A stretch of 64,000 nt of DNA from Lysinibacillus odysseyi 34hs-1 = NBRC 100172 (GTDB lineage Bacteria; Bacillota; Bacilli; Bacillales_A; Planococcaceae), in assembly GCF_001591965.1 (NCBI RefSeq), contig NZ_BCVX01000002.1, positions 1-64,000 on the forward strand, read 5' to 3'. Both the position numbers and the translations under genes were made by a program. Below the pieces are notes generated by a model that made no database searches, was not told the origin of the DNA, and worked only from the letters and a program-made list of their open reading frames with translations. Shown here one piece after another: positions 8,560 to 15,822 of this stretch (its first letter is position 1; the number at the start of each line of letters is the position of its first letter).

Positions 8560-9267
8560 TTAAAAAAAGAACCCTTTACGACGAGCAGCAACTTTTTGCA
8601 CTGGCTCTTTAGGTTCCTCTTTCGATTCATTTAATTTTGTTTGTAGATCAGCTACTTGAGTCTTCAAGCTATTGATTTCATTTAACAACTTCTCATTACC
8701 TTCCACAGTTGATGAAGTGGTAGTAAGGGAGTTATTAAATTCTTGTGCTTTATTTGAGAACATTTCTGACTCAACTTCTTCTGCTTGACCATCGATAATT
8801 TCATCGATAAAGCCGTACTCTTTAGCAACTTTAGCTGACATATATTTTTCTTCATCAAGTAATTGTTTAACCGTTTCTTCATCCACACGATGCGTATATG
8901 ATGCCAAAACGGATTCGCCGATACTTTCCAAGTCTTCCGCTACTTTGCGTAACTGCTTTGCATTACCTGCTGCATAAGTCCAAGCGTGGTGTATCATTAA
9001 TTGTGTGTTTGAATACATTTTCACTACATCAGCTCCCATAGCCATAATAGAGCAGGCGCTTGCAGCAATACCTGTAACGATAACTGTCACTGTGCCTTTG
9101 TGAGCTCGCAATGTATTCATAATGTCAATCCCAAGAAAAACATCTCCACCGTAAGAGTTAACTTCAAGCGTAATATCCTCATCTTCTTTTACATTACGCA
9201 TTTTATAATTGAAGTCGTAAATAGTTGAGTTCCAACTGGTGATATCACCTTTAATTTTATGTTTCAT
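8560..9267 (-). CDS. ClpP-type head maturation protease
   Basis: The protein has 235 residues and the S14 (ClpP-like) fold. Visible catalytic elements are Ser70 in GIAASACSIMAMG, His93 in MIHHAW and probably Asp129 in the HRVDEE segment, with the substrate-binding strand EVNSYGGDVF at residues 35-44. In phages this enzyme cleaves the capsid N-terminal domain during head maturation. It overlaps the portal gene by 4 nt. Residues beyond about 165 form a hydrophilic linker with SSTVEGNEK (encoded by a dispersed motif) and a coiled coil. It could instead be read as a scaffold fused to the protease. Confidence 0.93.
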   Translation of the reverse strand: MKHKIKGDITSWNSTIYDFNYKMRNVKEDEDITLEVNSYGGDVFLGIDIMNTLRAHKGTVTVIVTGIAASACSIMAMGADVVKMYSNTQLMIHHAWTYAAGNAKQLRKVAEDLESIGESVLASYTHRVDEETVKQLLDEEKYMSAKVAKEYGFIDEIIDGQAEEVESEMFSNKAQEFNNSLTTTSSTVEGNEKLLNEINSLKTQVADLQTKLNESKEEPKEPVQKVAARRKGFFF

Positions 9268-10403
9268 CCTTTCTCACCTCCTTCAGTTGCGTCTGCCGAC
9301 TGATAGTTTTTCGTAATAACAAACTCATCAAGCGTCGGATTATCTGACCTTTCAGCACCAAACAATTCCCTCACCTCATTTCGTGTAAATGCCCCGGAAG
9401 CAACAAGCTTATCGACCGCTTCTGCATTGTCGATGATGTCCTTTTCCTTCACGCCTTTTACTTCGATTTTAGAGCCGTTTAAGAAGGCTTGCTTATCGAT
9501 TAATTTAGCGTTCAACTCATCCTCAATCTTTTTGACCAAGGGCGATACGCAGAACTTGATATAGGCTTTAATAGCTGATTCATATTCGGCCATCTCTCCA
9601 TGTACAAGGCTCGTAGGAATGCCCAGAATGTGCGCTACATCATCCACCAAGTCCCGTTTGAGTTTAGCTAGTTCCTCCACAGATTTACCGTTGCTGTCGC
9701 CTTTTGCGACCTCGTTATACTCGAAACCTTTGGAGGTTGGCACAATCGCTATTGAATTACTTCGGAAGGCCGCAAACAGCCTATCGATTAAGTCTTGTAG
9801 TTTTGTCCGTTTATCATCATCCAACGCCTGGTTCGAATCGACACTTACGGTACCGCGAATCTGATTGTTACGCTTGCTCACCTCTAGCATTCGACTAAAA
9901 AGATCCGCATAATCTGCAAACATACCGTCCATGAAACTGGATAGCTTCTCGTTGTTGTAAGTCATGTAAATGACTTCGTCCATCCGAAAACTTCGCTTAA
10001 AGGTGTAATCCTTCACGGTGACATCCCGGAATACATCTGGATAAACGGCAAATTCATCTCGAGTAAAGCTGTCTGCAATGAGCAAGTCGTTATTGTCACC
10101 CAGGACTACTAAAACCTCATTGTCATAAATGAGCCTGTACACATAATCCTGCCAAAAGTCTGCAGCTGATTGATCTGTGTTAGGCCGAACGTTGAGAAGG
10201 TAATGCCAGTCGTCGAATTGACGCTTTCCATTCTTCATCATTCGGAAATCAGATTGACTTACGGTTCGACCAATGAAGTTTATACAGGTTTCCATAGCCA
10301 TTCTCTTCAGATATGCCCGGTGAGATGTCTCATAGGTTAAATCCAAATCAAACATCCATTCCAGTTCGCTATTACGTTTAAGTACATCACTTAACCATCC
10401 CAT
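9264..10403 (-). CDS. HK97-family portal protein
   Basis: The start is placed at the ATG at 10403 (MGWLSDVLKR), with a GAGGGGG stretch upstream; a GTG 15 nt earlier would sit on that site. The 379-residue protein shows portal features: CINFIGRTVSQSDF, YLLNVRPNTDQSAADFW, the helix GTVSVDSNQALDDDKRTKL and HILGIPTSLVHGEMAEYESA near residue 275. Twelve copies form the ring through which DNA is packaged and ejected. It lies between TerL and the protease. The strand order and motifs leave little doubt. Confidence 0.93.
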   Translation of the reverse strand: MGWLSDVLKRNSELEWMFDLDLTYETSHRAYLKRMAMETCINFIGRTVSQSDFRMMKNGKRQFDDWHYLLNVRPNTDQSAADFWQDYVYRLIYDNEVLVVLGDNNDLLIADSFTRDEFAVYPDVFRDVTVKDYTFKRSFRMDEVIYMTYNNEKLSSFMDGMFADYADLFSRMLEVSKRNNQIRGTVSVDSNQALDDDKRTKLQDLIDRLFAAFRSNSIAIVPTSKGFEYNEVAKGDSNGKSVEELAKLKRDLVDDVAHILGIPTSLVHGEMAEYESAIKAYIKFCVSPLVKKIEDELNAKLIDKQAFLNGSKIEVKGVKEKDIIDNAEAVDKLVASGAFTRNEVRELFGAERSDNPTLDEFVITKNYQSADATEGGEKG

Positions 10404-10425
10404 TTTCTTTTTGTTCACCCCCTCT

Positions 10426-12141
10426 CTAGAAATTTAAGGCGCTCAAGAAGTCGAGGGATGCTGATATATCGTGTTCCTCTAAATCCCTAGATGCCCAGAC
10501 CCCGTATAAAAACATCATGAAACCGTCTGTCTTACGTTTGACAGCTTCCTTTTTGCGATACAGCTTATTTCCTTTGCTATCGATAACAACAAGCACATTA
10601 TTGCTGTACCATCGCATCATCGGATTGTCGCCCCAGATTATTCGCTCATCATCAAATGCCAACTCAATTTTAGGAGCAAGTAAAGCCGAAGCTGCATCTG
10701 GATTTCGAATGGTTTCAACTTCGAATCCTTCTGCCTCAAAAAGAGGACGTAAAATTTCCATTCGGAAATTATCGCCCACAATTTTTTTGATATTCCAGCC
10801 TTCATTGCGCCGGTCAACAAACCATCCAACAACAATGTAGGGGTCCATTGAATTTTTATCTAACACTTTCAATAAGCCTTCTTCTTCCCATTCACGAATT
10901 GGCGCAAATTTACGATGGTCCTTTTTGTTATTACCTTCTGCTTTCGGAGTACTGTAAGCGTAATGCTTGTCAGCAAAAGGTTTACAAATGAATGAGTAGG
11001 ATAATTCTCTTGGAATGATGAAATAATCATTTTTCACAAAAAGCAGTCCACACGCGACAAAATCTCGAATGGAAGCATAGTCCACTGATCCAATGCATTC
11101 GCGTTTTTTCAATTCAGCTAAATCGTAGCCCTGATTAGTAGCTACTATCTTTTTCCATGAAGCCACCGATTTTTCTAAATTAACCTTCGGCAAATTCATC
11201 CGTTTGGTAATAAAGTTTTCGTATCCGGATGAATCATTTTTCAACTTGTTATACTGCTTCAAAACTTTCTTGAAAAGTGTTTTTGCATAGCTGCTTAATG
11301 GAGGATGAAACATTGGATTGGCCTTTTGCCACATGTTTGTATCGTGCATTTCCTCTTCATCATCGATGCAGCACATAAACGGAAACAGTGAATCTTCTTT
11401 CACGGACACTTCGCGTTTTAAAATGCTTATTGCACGTTCCTTCAATCGATCGATGAAACCGTCACGCACAAACCCATCTGTGCCAATAAAAAATTCCCGA
11501 CTGTCTCTTACCTTACCGAGACCACCTGAGAATACATCTACTACATCGTTATTTTCATATTCATGCACTTCATCATAAACTACGCAGCCATCACGCAACC
11601 CATCTTTCGTACTGGCGTTAGACGTATGGAATTGAAAGATTGCTTTTGTATCAACCGATTCAATAACAGCCTTCTGATGTTTGAAGTAGCCTTTCAAATC
11701 ATCGTTCATATCAATTGCATTATAAACTTCCGTGAACGATGTTTTTGCCTGCTTCTCACTGTTGGCTACAATCGATACGTTATAAAAATCGATTCCATGA
11801 AGCTCGCTAATAAAATAATTCACAAGCGCTGATACAAAACCATTCTTACCAGCACCACGAGCCATATAAATAAAGAATTCATCAAACACCAAATCGTCAG
11901 TGTCCTTATATCGCAGAAAGATAAAGCATGTTAAAAACTTCTGGAATGGTGCCAACGGGAAATACCACTTCTCAGCAAAACGAATGAAGTTTTCAATCTG
12001 TTCACTATCGAAATAAATATCCTGCATCGTTAGAATATCTTGCTCTAACCATTCGATAAGTAATATACGTTCTTTGTTAAGGATGATTTCTCCATCGCGC
12101 CACATTTGAATATAATTCTGAATGTAATTATAGGTAATCAA
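10426..12141 (-). CDS. terminase large subunit
   Basis: This 571-residue packaging motor has an N-terminal ATPase with a Walker A variant ARGAGKN at residues 94-100 and Walker B VVYDE at 187-191, and a C-terminal nuclease with acidic residues in GSVDYASIRDF and in AFDDERIIWGDN. This is the Terminase_1 type that accompanies HK97 portal proteins. It uses a TTG start overlapping the TerS stop by 4 nt, which implies coupled translation. It cuts concatemeric DNA, probably at the nearby cos-like site, and pumps it into the procapsid. Confidence 0.93.
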   Translation of the reverse strand: MITYNYIQNYIQMWRDGEIILNKERILLIEWLEQDILTMQDIYFDSEQIENFIRFAEKWYFPLAPFQKFLTCFIFLRYKDTDDLVFDEFFIYMARGAGKNGFVSALVNYFISELHGIDFYNVSIVANSEKQAKTSFTEVYNAIDMNDDLKGYFKHQKAVIESVDTKAIFQFHTSNASTKDGLRDGCVVYDEVHEYENNDVVDVFSGGLGKVRDSREFFIGTDGFVRDGFIDRLKERAISILKREVSVKEDSLFPFMCCIDDEEEMHDTNMWQKANPMFHPPLSSYAKTLFKKVLKQYNKLKNDSSGYENFITKRMNLPKVNLEKSVASWKKIVATNQGYDLAELKKRECIGSVDYASIRDFVACGLLFVKNDYFIIPRELSYSFICKPFADKHYAYSTPKAEGNNKKDHRKFAPIREWEEEGLLKVLDKNSMDPYIVVGWFVDRRNEGWNIKKIVGDNFRMEILRPLFEAEGFEVETIRNPDAASALLAPKIELAFDDERIIWGDNPMMRWYSNNVLVVIDSKGNKLYRKKEAVKRKTDGFMMFLYGVWASRDLEEHDISASLDFLSALNF

Positions 12142-12473
12142 ATTAAACTACCACGCTTTGGTTCGCCTTCCACAGTTGAGGGGGCAGCAGGAGCAGGCGT
12201 CGCTTTTAATTTGAATTTAATCGATTTCTCGAGCGCGATTTTTTGAGCATTGATTTTCATCTTCTCATTCATACTTGGATGACTCTTAATGAATTTCTGT
12301 GAGCCATTTTCGATGGTGATACTCACTCCGTCACGATCAATCACTTCATCGCATGCTGCATCTAATTCATGCAGGCGAATCAAATCATTTACCTTCTTCA
12401 CTTCCAGCAGATCTTCTGTATCGATACGTGCCAGTAATTGTTTTTTTAATTCCTCGAAATTCTCTTTTTCCAT
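12138..12473 (-). CDS. terminase small subunit (P27-like)
   Basis: The start is placed at the ATG at 12473, 4 nt after a strong GGGGAGGGG stretch, giving 111 residues. The helical protein contains VNDLIRLHELDAACDEVI, a short hairpin with GVSITIENGSQKFIKSHPS and a helix KMKINAQKIALEKSIKFKL, as in P27-type small terminases that recognise packaging sites. The C-terminus is an Ala/Pro tail with PSTVEGEPK encoded by a dispersed motif. It overlaps TerL by 4 nt and lies next to the cos-like region. Confidence 0.82.
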   Translation of the reverse strand: MEKENFEELKKQLLARIDTEDLLEVKKVNDLIRLHELDAACDEVIDRDGVSITIENGSQKFIKSHPSMNEKMKINAQKIALEKSIKFKLKATPAPAAPSTVEGEPKRGSLI

Positions 12474-12529
12474 GTAACCCCTCCCCCCTCTCACCCCTAA
12501 TGTGAAGGATTTATTTTTCGTATATTTTC

Positions 12530-12600
12530 AGAGAGTTGAGCCCCGCACCGTTCCCCAACTTTAGAAAAAAAGTTGAAATCCTGAAGGCGGGGGGCTTATA
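12530..12600. other. cos-like packaging site candidate
   Basis: Between the HNH gene and TerS a 160-bp noncoding stretch holds GGCGGGGGGC at 12586-12595 and the partly inverted element AGCCCCGCACCG at 12539-12550. GC-rich decamers in this gene context are typical of cohesive-end sites in HK97-type phages of Gram-positive bacteria, where HNH proteins assist terminase cleavage. The site is inferred from position and composition. The exact nicks cannot be read from sequence. Confidence 0.5.
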
Positions 12601-12653
12601 ACATTTTTTTCTGACTTAAAATATTTACAAATATTCAAATGACCCAAGATGCT

Positions 12654-12971
12654 TCACCATCTTTCATCTGCTTCCCATTTGTTTGGCTTACGTTGATATC
12701 TACCGTGTTTGGCATTATGGTGTGGAATACAAAGAACCCGCAAATTGGATGGCTCCAACGCGAGTTCTGGATGTGTTTCTATTTCATTTACATGGTCAAT
12801 GTCTAATGATTTATGTTTGGTTGGATCGTGAAGCTTTACAAGTCCAAGTCGTTTACATTCCTGGCATTCATAGTTCTGTTCTTTCAAGATGCGTTCACGT
12901 AATGTACGCCACTCTTTCGATTTGTAAAACTTACGTTTCTGTTCAGTAGTTTTGTATTCAGGCATCCTCAA
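12654..12971 (-). CDS. HNH endonuclease, packaging-associated
   Basis: The 105-residue protein has the HNH layout: Cys36 and Cys39 in YECQECK, DIDHVNEI with the catalytic His60, Asn near 76 in PSNLRVLC and a terminal CIPHHNAKH. Small HNH proteins next to terminase are required for cos cleavage and DNA packaging in HK97-like phages. The start is a TTG at 12971 with GAGG 6-8 nt upstream; an ATG two codons later (12965) is an alternative. It is the first gene of the packaging module and is preceded by short unknown genes. Confidence 0.9.
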   Translation of the reverse strand: MRMPEYKTTEQKRKFYKSKEWRTLRERILKEQNYECQECKRLGLVKLHDPTKHKSLDIDHVNEIETHPELALEPSNLRVLCIPHHNAKHGRYQRKPNKWEADERW

Positions 12972-12994
12972 TCACTTCCTCTTCACCTTCCTGT

Positions 12995-13093
12995 TCATTC
13001 AGATAACTTGTGATACACAATTGTTATAGCAACAGATAATCCTACACCGATGCAGCAACCAATTAGTATGTTGATTAATGATGACAACCTCAT
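12995..13093 (-). CDS. 32-residue single-pass membrane peptide
   Basis: The ATG overlaps the stop of the previous gene (ATGA) and is followed by 32 codons. A TTG two codons later has better ribosome-site spacing (GGAGGG, 6 nt). The peptide is one hydrophobic helix with two cysteines (LINILIGCCIGVGLSVAITIVY) and a short polar tail. The tight overlap, coding-strand direction and a clear membrane segment argue that it is real. It could be a holin-like or anti-host peptide, but no family is recognised. Confidence 0.6.
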   Translation of the reverse strand: MRLSSLINILIGCCIGVGLSVAITIVYHKLSE

Positions 13094-13407
13094 CCCTCCA
13101 ACATCTTATTGGCTGATACAGTACGCACTGTATTTGTTTTCTTATCCATATACTTCACTGTGAAGTTGTGATAGCCATTCGATTCATGGTCCTTGGTAAC
13201 AAACTCATATCCAAGATCAATGATTGAATCAATGACTTCACCATTCAGCTTTACCTTTGGCGCTTCATTCGTTGAGCTCATAATGATTTCGATTTCGTTA
13301 CGTTGAGATTCTTTTCTGCTTTCTTCAAGTGCAACTTTCAATTCATTCCCAAGCGCTTCCGTGTTGCCGTTGATTTCAATGGTTATACCTCGTAATCCGT
13401 ATGGCAT
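13090..13407 (-). CDS. unknown protein with tape-measure-like N-terminus
   Basis: The 105-residue product begins MPYGLRGITIEINGNT, nearly the same as the start of the tape measure protein (MANGNIRGITIEINGNT), followed by a similar short helix (EALGNELKVALEES). After residue about 45 the two diverge: this protein continues with a beta-rich domain (APKVKLNGEVIDSIIDLGYEF, NFTVKYMDKK). The DNA of the two starts is also alike, so a duplication or inter-phage exchange is likely. It sits between small unknown genes and the HNH/terminase block. Function is unknown. Confidence 0.8.
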   Translation of the reverse strand: MPYGLRGITIEINGNTEALGNELKVALEESRKESQRNEIEIIMSSTNEAPKVKLNGEVIDSIIDLGYEFVTKDHESNGYHNFTVKYMDKKTNTVRTVSANKMLEG

Positions 13408-13408
13408 C

Positions 13409-13606
13409 CTACTTCCTCCTAACCTTTCCGTTTACTCTGTGATACCTATCCCGATTGGTTCCCATTAACTCTTCAACCTCACGCCTCGTTAAACGCTCTT
13501 TAAATTGCTTGTGAGAGGTTTTAGTATTCGGATGATTATTTATACCATTTGATAGTTTAGTAAGCTCAGAACGAACGCTAGGCGTTAATAAATCGAACAT
13601 ACGCAT
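13409..13606 (-). CDS. small basic phage protein, unknown
   Basis: From the ATG at 13606 (GAGGTG 6 nt upstream) the protein has 65 residues: MRMFDLLTPSVRSELTKL, then a basic stretch and the helix pair RLTRREVEELMGTNRDRYHR. The second half resembles the short DNA-binding-like proteins found near packaging genes in Bacillales phages. It abuts the next gene by one base. No function is assigned. Confidence 0.7.
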   Translation of the reverse strand: MRMFDLLTPSVRSELTKLSNGINNHPNTKTSHKQFKERLTRREVEELMGTNRDRYHRVNGKVRRK

Positions 13607-13611
13607 GTTGT

Positions 13612-13845
13612 TCACCTCGCCTTTCCGTAAACATCTTCATAATCCCTCTGAAGTACTTCACGCGCTCTTTCGATGTCTTGATTGATTTCTTTGAGTAAAG
13701 CTTCGTCAGAACGTAGTTCAGCAGCTTGTCTTACTGTTAATTCGCCAGTATGTGTCGTTGCTTTCTTGTGTGCGATAAAATGTTCTAACGCATTACGTTC
13801 AGCCATTAATTGTTTGTAGCTACGTTTTACATTGAATCTACTCAT
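13612..13845 (-). CDS. small helical phage protein, unknown
   Basis: The 77-residue protein starts at the ATG at 13845 with a GAGGAG site 5 nt upstream. A dispersed CTGTGGAAGGC motif (13858-13868) provides an in-frame GTG upstream that I do not take as the start. The sequence is helical and charged, with MAERNALEHFIAHKKATTH and IERAREVLQRDYEDVYGKAR. It is the first gene after the SLATT transcription unit and overlaps the next by a few bases or less. No domain is recognised. Confidence 0.7.
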   Translation of the reverse strand: MSRFNVKRSYKQLMAERNALEHFIAHKKATTHTGELTVRQAAELRSDEALLKEINQDIERAREVLQRDYEDVYGKAR

Positions 13846-13885
13846 GACGTTCTCCTCGCCTTCCACAGATGATTGATTTATAGCA

Positions 13886-13913
13886 TAAGAAAAAGCACCT
13901 CGAATGAGATGCT
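13886..13913 (-). terminator. terminator of the SLATT gene
   Basis: On the - strand AGCATCTC and GAGGTGCT form an 8-bp stem around ATTC, followed by TTTTTC. The stem begins at the stop codon of the SLATT gene. With the terminator at 14601-14637 it isolates that gene as its own transcription unit. Confidence 0.8.
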
Positions 13914-14533
13914 TAATTAAATAAAGATAATAGTTTTGAAAAAATAAAAATCAACAATAGCAATAGCAACGGGAAAATAACTACAGCGAGTTTCATTACA
14001 ATGTTTTTAAACCAATAAAAGTATACTTTGAATTTGAATTGCTCAAGGTTCTCAGGCGTAGATACATAGAAATCAATATTCGTATGATTTTCTTTCCCGA
14101 TAATTAACTTTTCGTATTCCCTTTGAAACTCTTTAAGTTTCAAGGCATTCAATTCTTCATTTGTAGTAAGAAATCTGTCTATCCGATTTACTAATACATC
14201 TAATTGTTGATAATTAGTTTCAAAATTTCCAGCTCGTTCTTTATAGTTTCTCGAATTTATAAAAAGCGTTACGAAAGTTAAAGAAAGGGATAAAACCAAT
14301 AAAATTTTAGTAGCAGTAATTCCTTCAACCCCTTGTTTGTTTAGAAACCATATTGATAGAACTAGGACAATTAACGAATAAAAATTCAATATTTTTTCAT
14401 AAAAGTCGTTTTTGTTCCTTAACCTTTTAGAAGCCTCAATTCTAGCTTTCCTCGTAGATTTAATTCTATTTTTCAAATGTCTAAACTCTTTTTCGATCAA
14501 CGTTAATTCTGTCTTTTCTTTTTCGCAAGTCAA
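13913..14533 (-). CDS. SLATT-domain membrane protein, stand-alone; candidate defence moron
   Basis: The 206-residue protein starts at a TTG with GGAAGGGG upstream. The N-terminal part has the SLATT signature: a basic helix RHLKNRIKSTRKARIEASKRL, two membrane helices (residues about 49-64 and 74-92), then SRNYKERAGNFETNYQQLDVL. A third hydrophobic helix lies at about 178-198 near the end. SLATT proteins are predicted pore-forming effectors in nucleotide-signal and reverse-transcriptase conflict systems (SLATT_5-like by pattern). Here no partner nucleotidyltransferase, SLOG or reverse transcriptase is adjacent. Terminators on both sides make it an independent unit, which suggests superinfection exclusion or abortive infection. 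Domain call is from pattern; role is inference. Confidence 0.75.
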   Translation of the reverse strand: MTCEKEKTELTLIEKEFRHLKNRIKSTRKARIEASKRLRNKNDFYEKILNFYSLIVLVLSIWFLNKQGVEGITATKILLVLSLSLTFVTLFINSRNYKERAGNFETNYQQLDVLVNRIDRFLTTNEELNALKLKEFQREYEKLIIGKENHTNIDFYVSTPENLEQFKFKVYFYWFKNIVMKLAVVIFPLLLLLLIFIFSKLLSLFN

Positions 14534-14600
14534 TCTACTCGCCCCTTCCTATTCATCTACAATTGTAAATGGAATAGAAGGTAATGACAGTAATACATTT

Positions 14601-14637
14601 TTGATAATAAAAAGCCCCACTCAATTGAGCGAGACTT
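14601..14637 (-). terminator. terminator ending the early/regulatory operon
   Basis: On the - strand GTCTCGCTC and GAGTGGGGC pair (with G-U pairs) around an AATT loop and are followed by TTTTTATTAT. It lies after the 14801-15025 gene and before the SLATT gene, so transcription from the right should stop here. Confidence 0.7.
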
Positions 14638-14640
14638 TGA

Positions 14641-14800
14641 TGTAATGATTATGTCTCTTATACATTCACTCACCATCCCACGCGTGAGAAAGCTTTTGTG
14701 TGTATAAAGCACGCGAGATAGTGAGCTATGCAAAAGGAGGACAATATCAATTTAACATGGTTTAGAGCGTAATTCGCTATATGTCACAATTACGGTTATT
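14641..14800. other. structured intergenic region between early and late modules
   Basis: No gene is visible in this stretch. Imperfect inverted arms (CTCACcATCccaCGCGTG at 14669-14686 and CACGCGaGATaGTGAG at 14710-14725) can form a long hairpin with an inner GCTTT/AAAGC stem. A second inverted pair CGTAATT...AATTACG lies at about 14769-14795. A good + strand ribosome-type AAAGGAGG at about 14733 leads to no ORF. The position just before the late regulator's targets suggests a control or late-promoter region, without proof. Confidence 0.4.
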
Positions 14801-15025
14801 TTAAATCTTTATATTTCTTAGTAACTTCAGTTCCTCTTCTTTTTCAAATATCCATTGTGCCTTTATCACCTTAGCTTTTTCTACTAAAGGTTCCCTTTTG
14901 TTACATATAAAATAACAATCGTTATATTGTATTACCTCATCAGTATAGGCTATATTTTGCATTGCTTTATGAGCCTTGGAAACTTTAATTTTATTTTCTT
15001 TCTTTTTAATGTAAAGAAGATACAT
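14801..15025 (-). CDS. small unknown phage protein
   Basis: From the ATG at 15025, which overlaps the preceding stop (TGATG), the protein has 74 residues. It starts MYLLYIKKKENKIKVSKAHK and continues with YTDEVIQYNDCYFICNKREPL and a terminal helix with WIFEKEEELKLLRN. The coupling to the late regulator gene suggests a related role, but no family is recognised. A hairpin terminator follows about 165 nt downstream. Confidence 0.65.
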   Translation of the reverse strand: MYLLYIKKKENKIKVSKAHKAMQNIAYTDEVIQYNDCYFICNKREPLVEKAKVIKAQWIFEKEEELKLLRNIKI

Positions 15026-15444
15026 CAAACCCACCCCAATCTTCGAGCCGTTTCATCAATCAATGCATTCCGTTTGCGTAATACTCGCTGGACGGACATA
15101 TATAGTACATCGCCAATATGTTGCCACTCATAGCACTCAGCTTTATCACGATATCGCATATCGACAATCGTTCGTTGATCCGTGTCCAGTTCCTCATACA
15201 TTGTTTCAATTGTAGAAACGATTCGTTTTAAATTTTGATATAACGTATCTTCAGCTAATACAATCCCCTTCAATGCTGTCGTATCGCTAATATGACTACT
15301 ACGCCCACCACCGATATTACAATCCGATTCCTTATGAGCATTCAAGAGCTCCCATTCACGGAATTTCAGTTGTTTCTTGTATTCGTGTAGATTAATCCAA
15401 TAATCTTCGAGTTTTTGAATATCATGGCGTGAAAGTTTACTCAT
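15025..15444 (-). CDS. ArpU/RinA-like late transcription regulator
   Basis: The 139-residue protein starts at the ATG at 15444; the ribosome site GGAGGG comes from a dispersed motif at 15451-15461. The N-terminal half is helical, and the C-terminal half has IVDMRYRDKAECYEWQHIGDVLYMSVQRVLRKRNAL, a sigma-factor region 4-like helix-turn-helix. This is the design of DUF722/RinA/ArpU regulators, which turn on late packaging genes in Gram-positive phages. It is the last regulator before the structural modules, which supports the role. Confidence 0.75.
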   Translation of the reverse strand: MSKLSRHDIQKLEDYWINLHEYKKQLKFREWELLNAHKESDCNIGGGRSSHISDTTALKGIVLAEDTLYQNLKRIVSTIETMYEELDTDQRTIVDMRYRDKAECYEWQHIGDVLYMSVQRVLRKRNALIDETARRLGWV

Positions 15445-15461
15445 GTTGATGCCCTCCACAG

Positions 15462-15821
15462 TTATGAAGGACGCCGTAGACGCCCTTCCTCTTCTAATTT
15501 GTATACCTTGCGTTTCACCTGTGCTCGACTCTTTCCGAATAGCTCTGCCAATATCCGATAGGTGCCGAACCGTACGCCATTTGTTTCAATGAACTGGATC
15601 AGCTCCTTTTCCATCTTGGTTGTCCATCCACGATTGTTATAGCTCTTTTGTGAAATAGTTGTCCCATTGACAGTGTTTAGAATATTAATAGCTAATTGTT
15701 CGAGCTTTTTCTTACAATACACATCCATGCCATTGATTCGGAAATACTGATCACATCTCGGATTGCATTTGCATCTTTTATGAACTCCCTCGGTTTCGAT
15801 GATTTCCGGGATGAAATTCAT
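15462..15821 (-). CDS. HTH protein with Cys cluster, unknown
   Basis: The 119-residue protein has an N-terminal Cys cluster (CKCNPRCDQYF and YCKKK, residues about 17-37) that may bind zinc. A C-terminal Myb/SANT-like helix-turn-helix follows, WTTKMEKELIQFIETNGVRFGTY, with a recognition helix SRAQVKRKVYKLEEEG. A strong AGGAGG precedes the ATG. It sits between dUTPase and the late regulator and probably regulates transcription. I do not recognise a named family. Confidence 0.7.
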   Translation of the reverse strand: MNFIPEIIETEGVHKRCKCNPRCDQYFRINGMDVYCKKKLEQLAINILNTVNGTTISQKSYNNRGWTTKMEKELIQFIETNGVRFGTYRILAELFGKSRAQVKRKVYKLEEEGRLRRPS

Positions 15822-15822
15822 T

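Noticed and set aside
14730-14760. AAAGGAGG ribosome-type site on the + strand
   Set aside because: The only nearby ATG opens a two-codon frame; not a gene.
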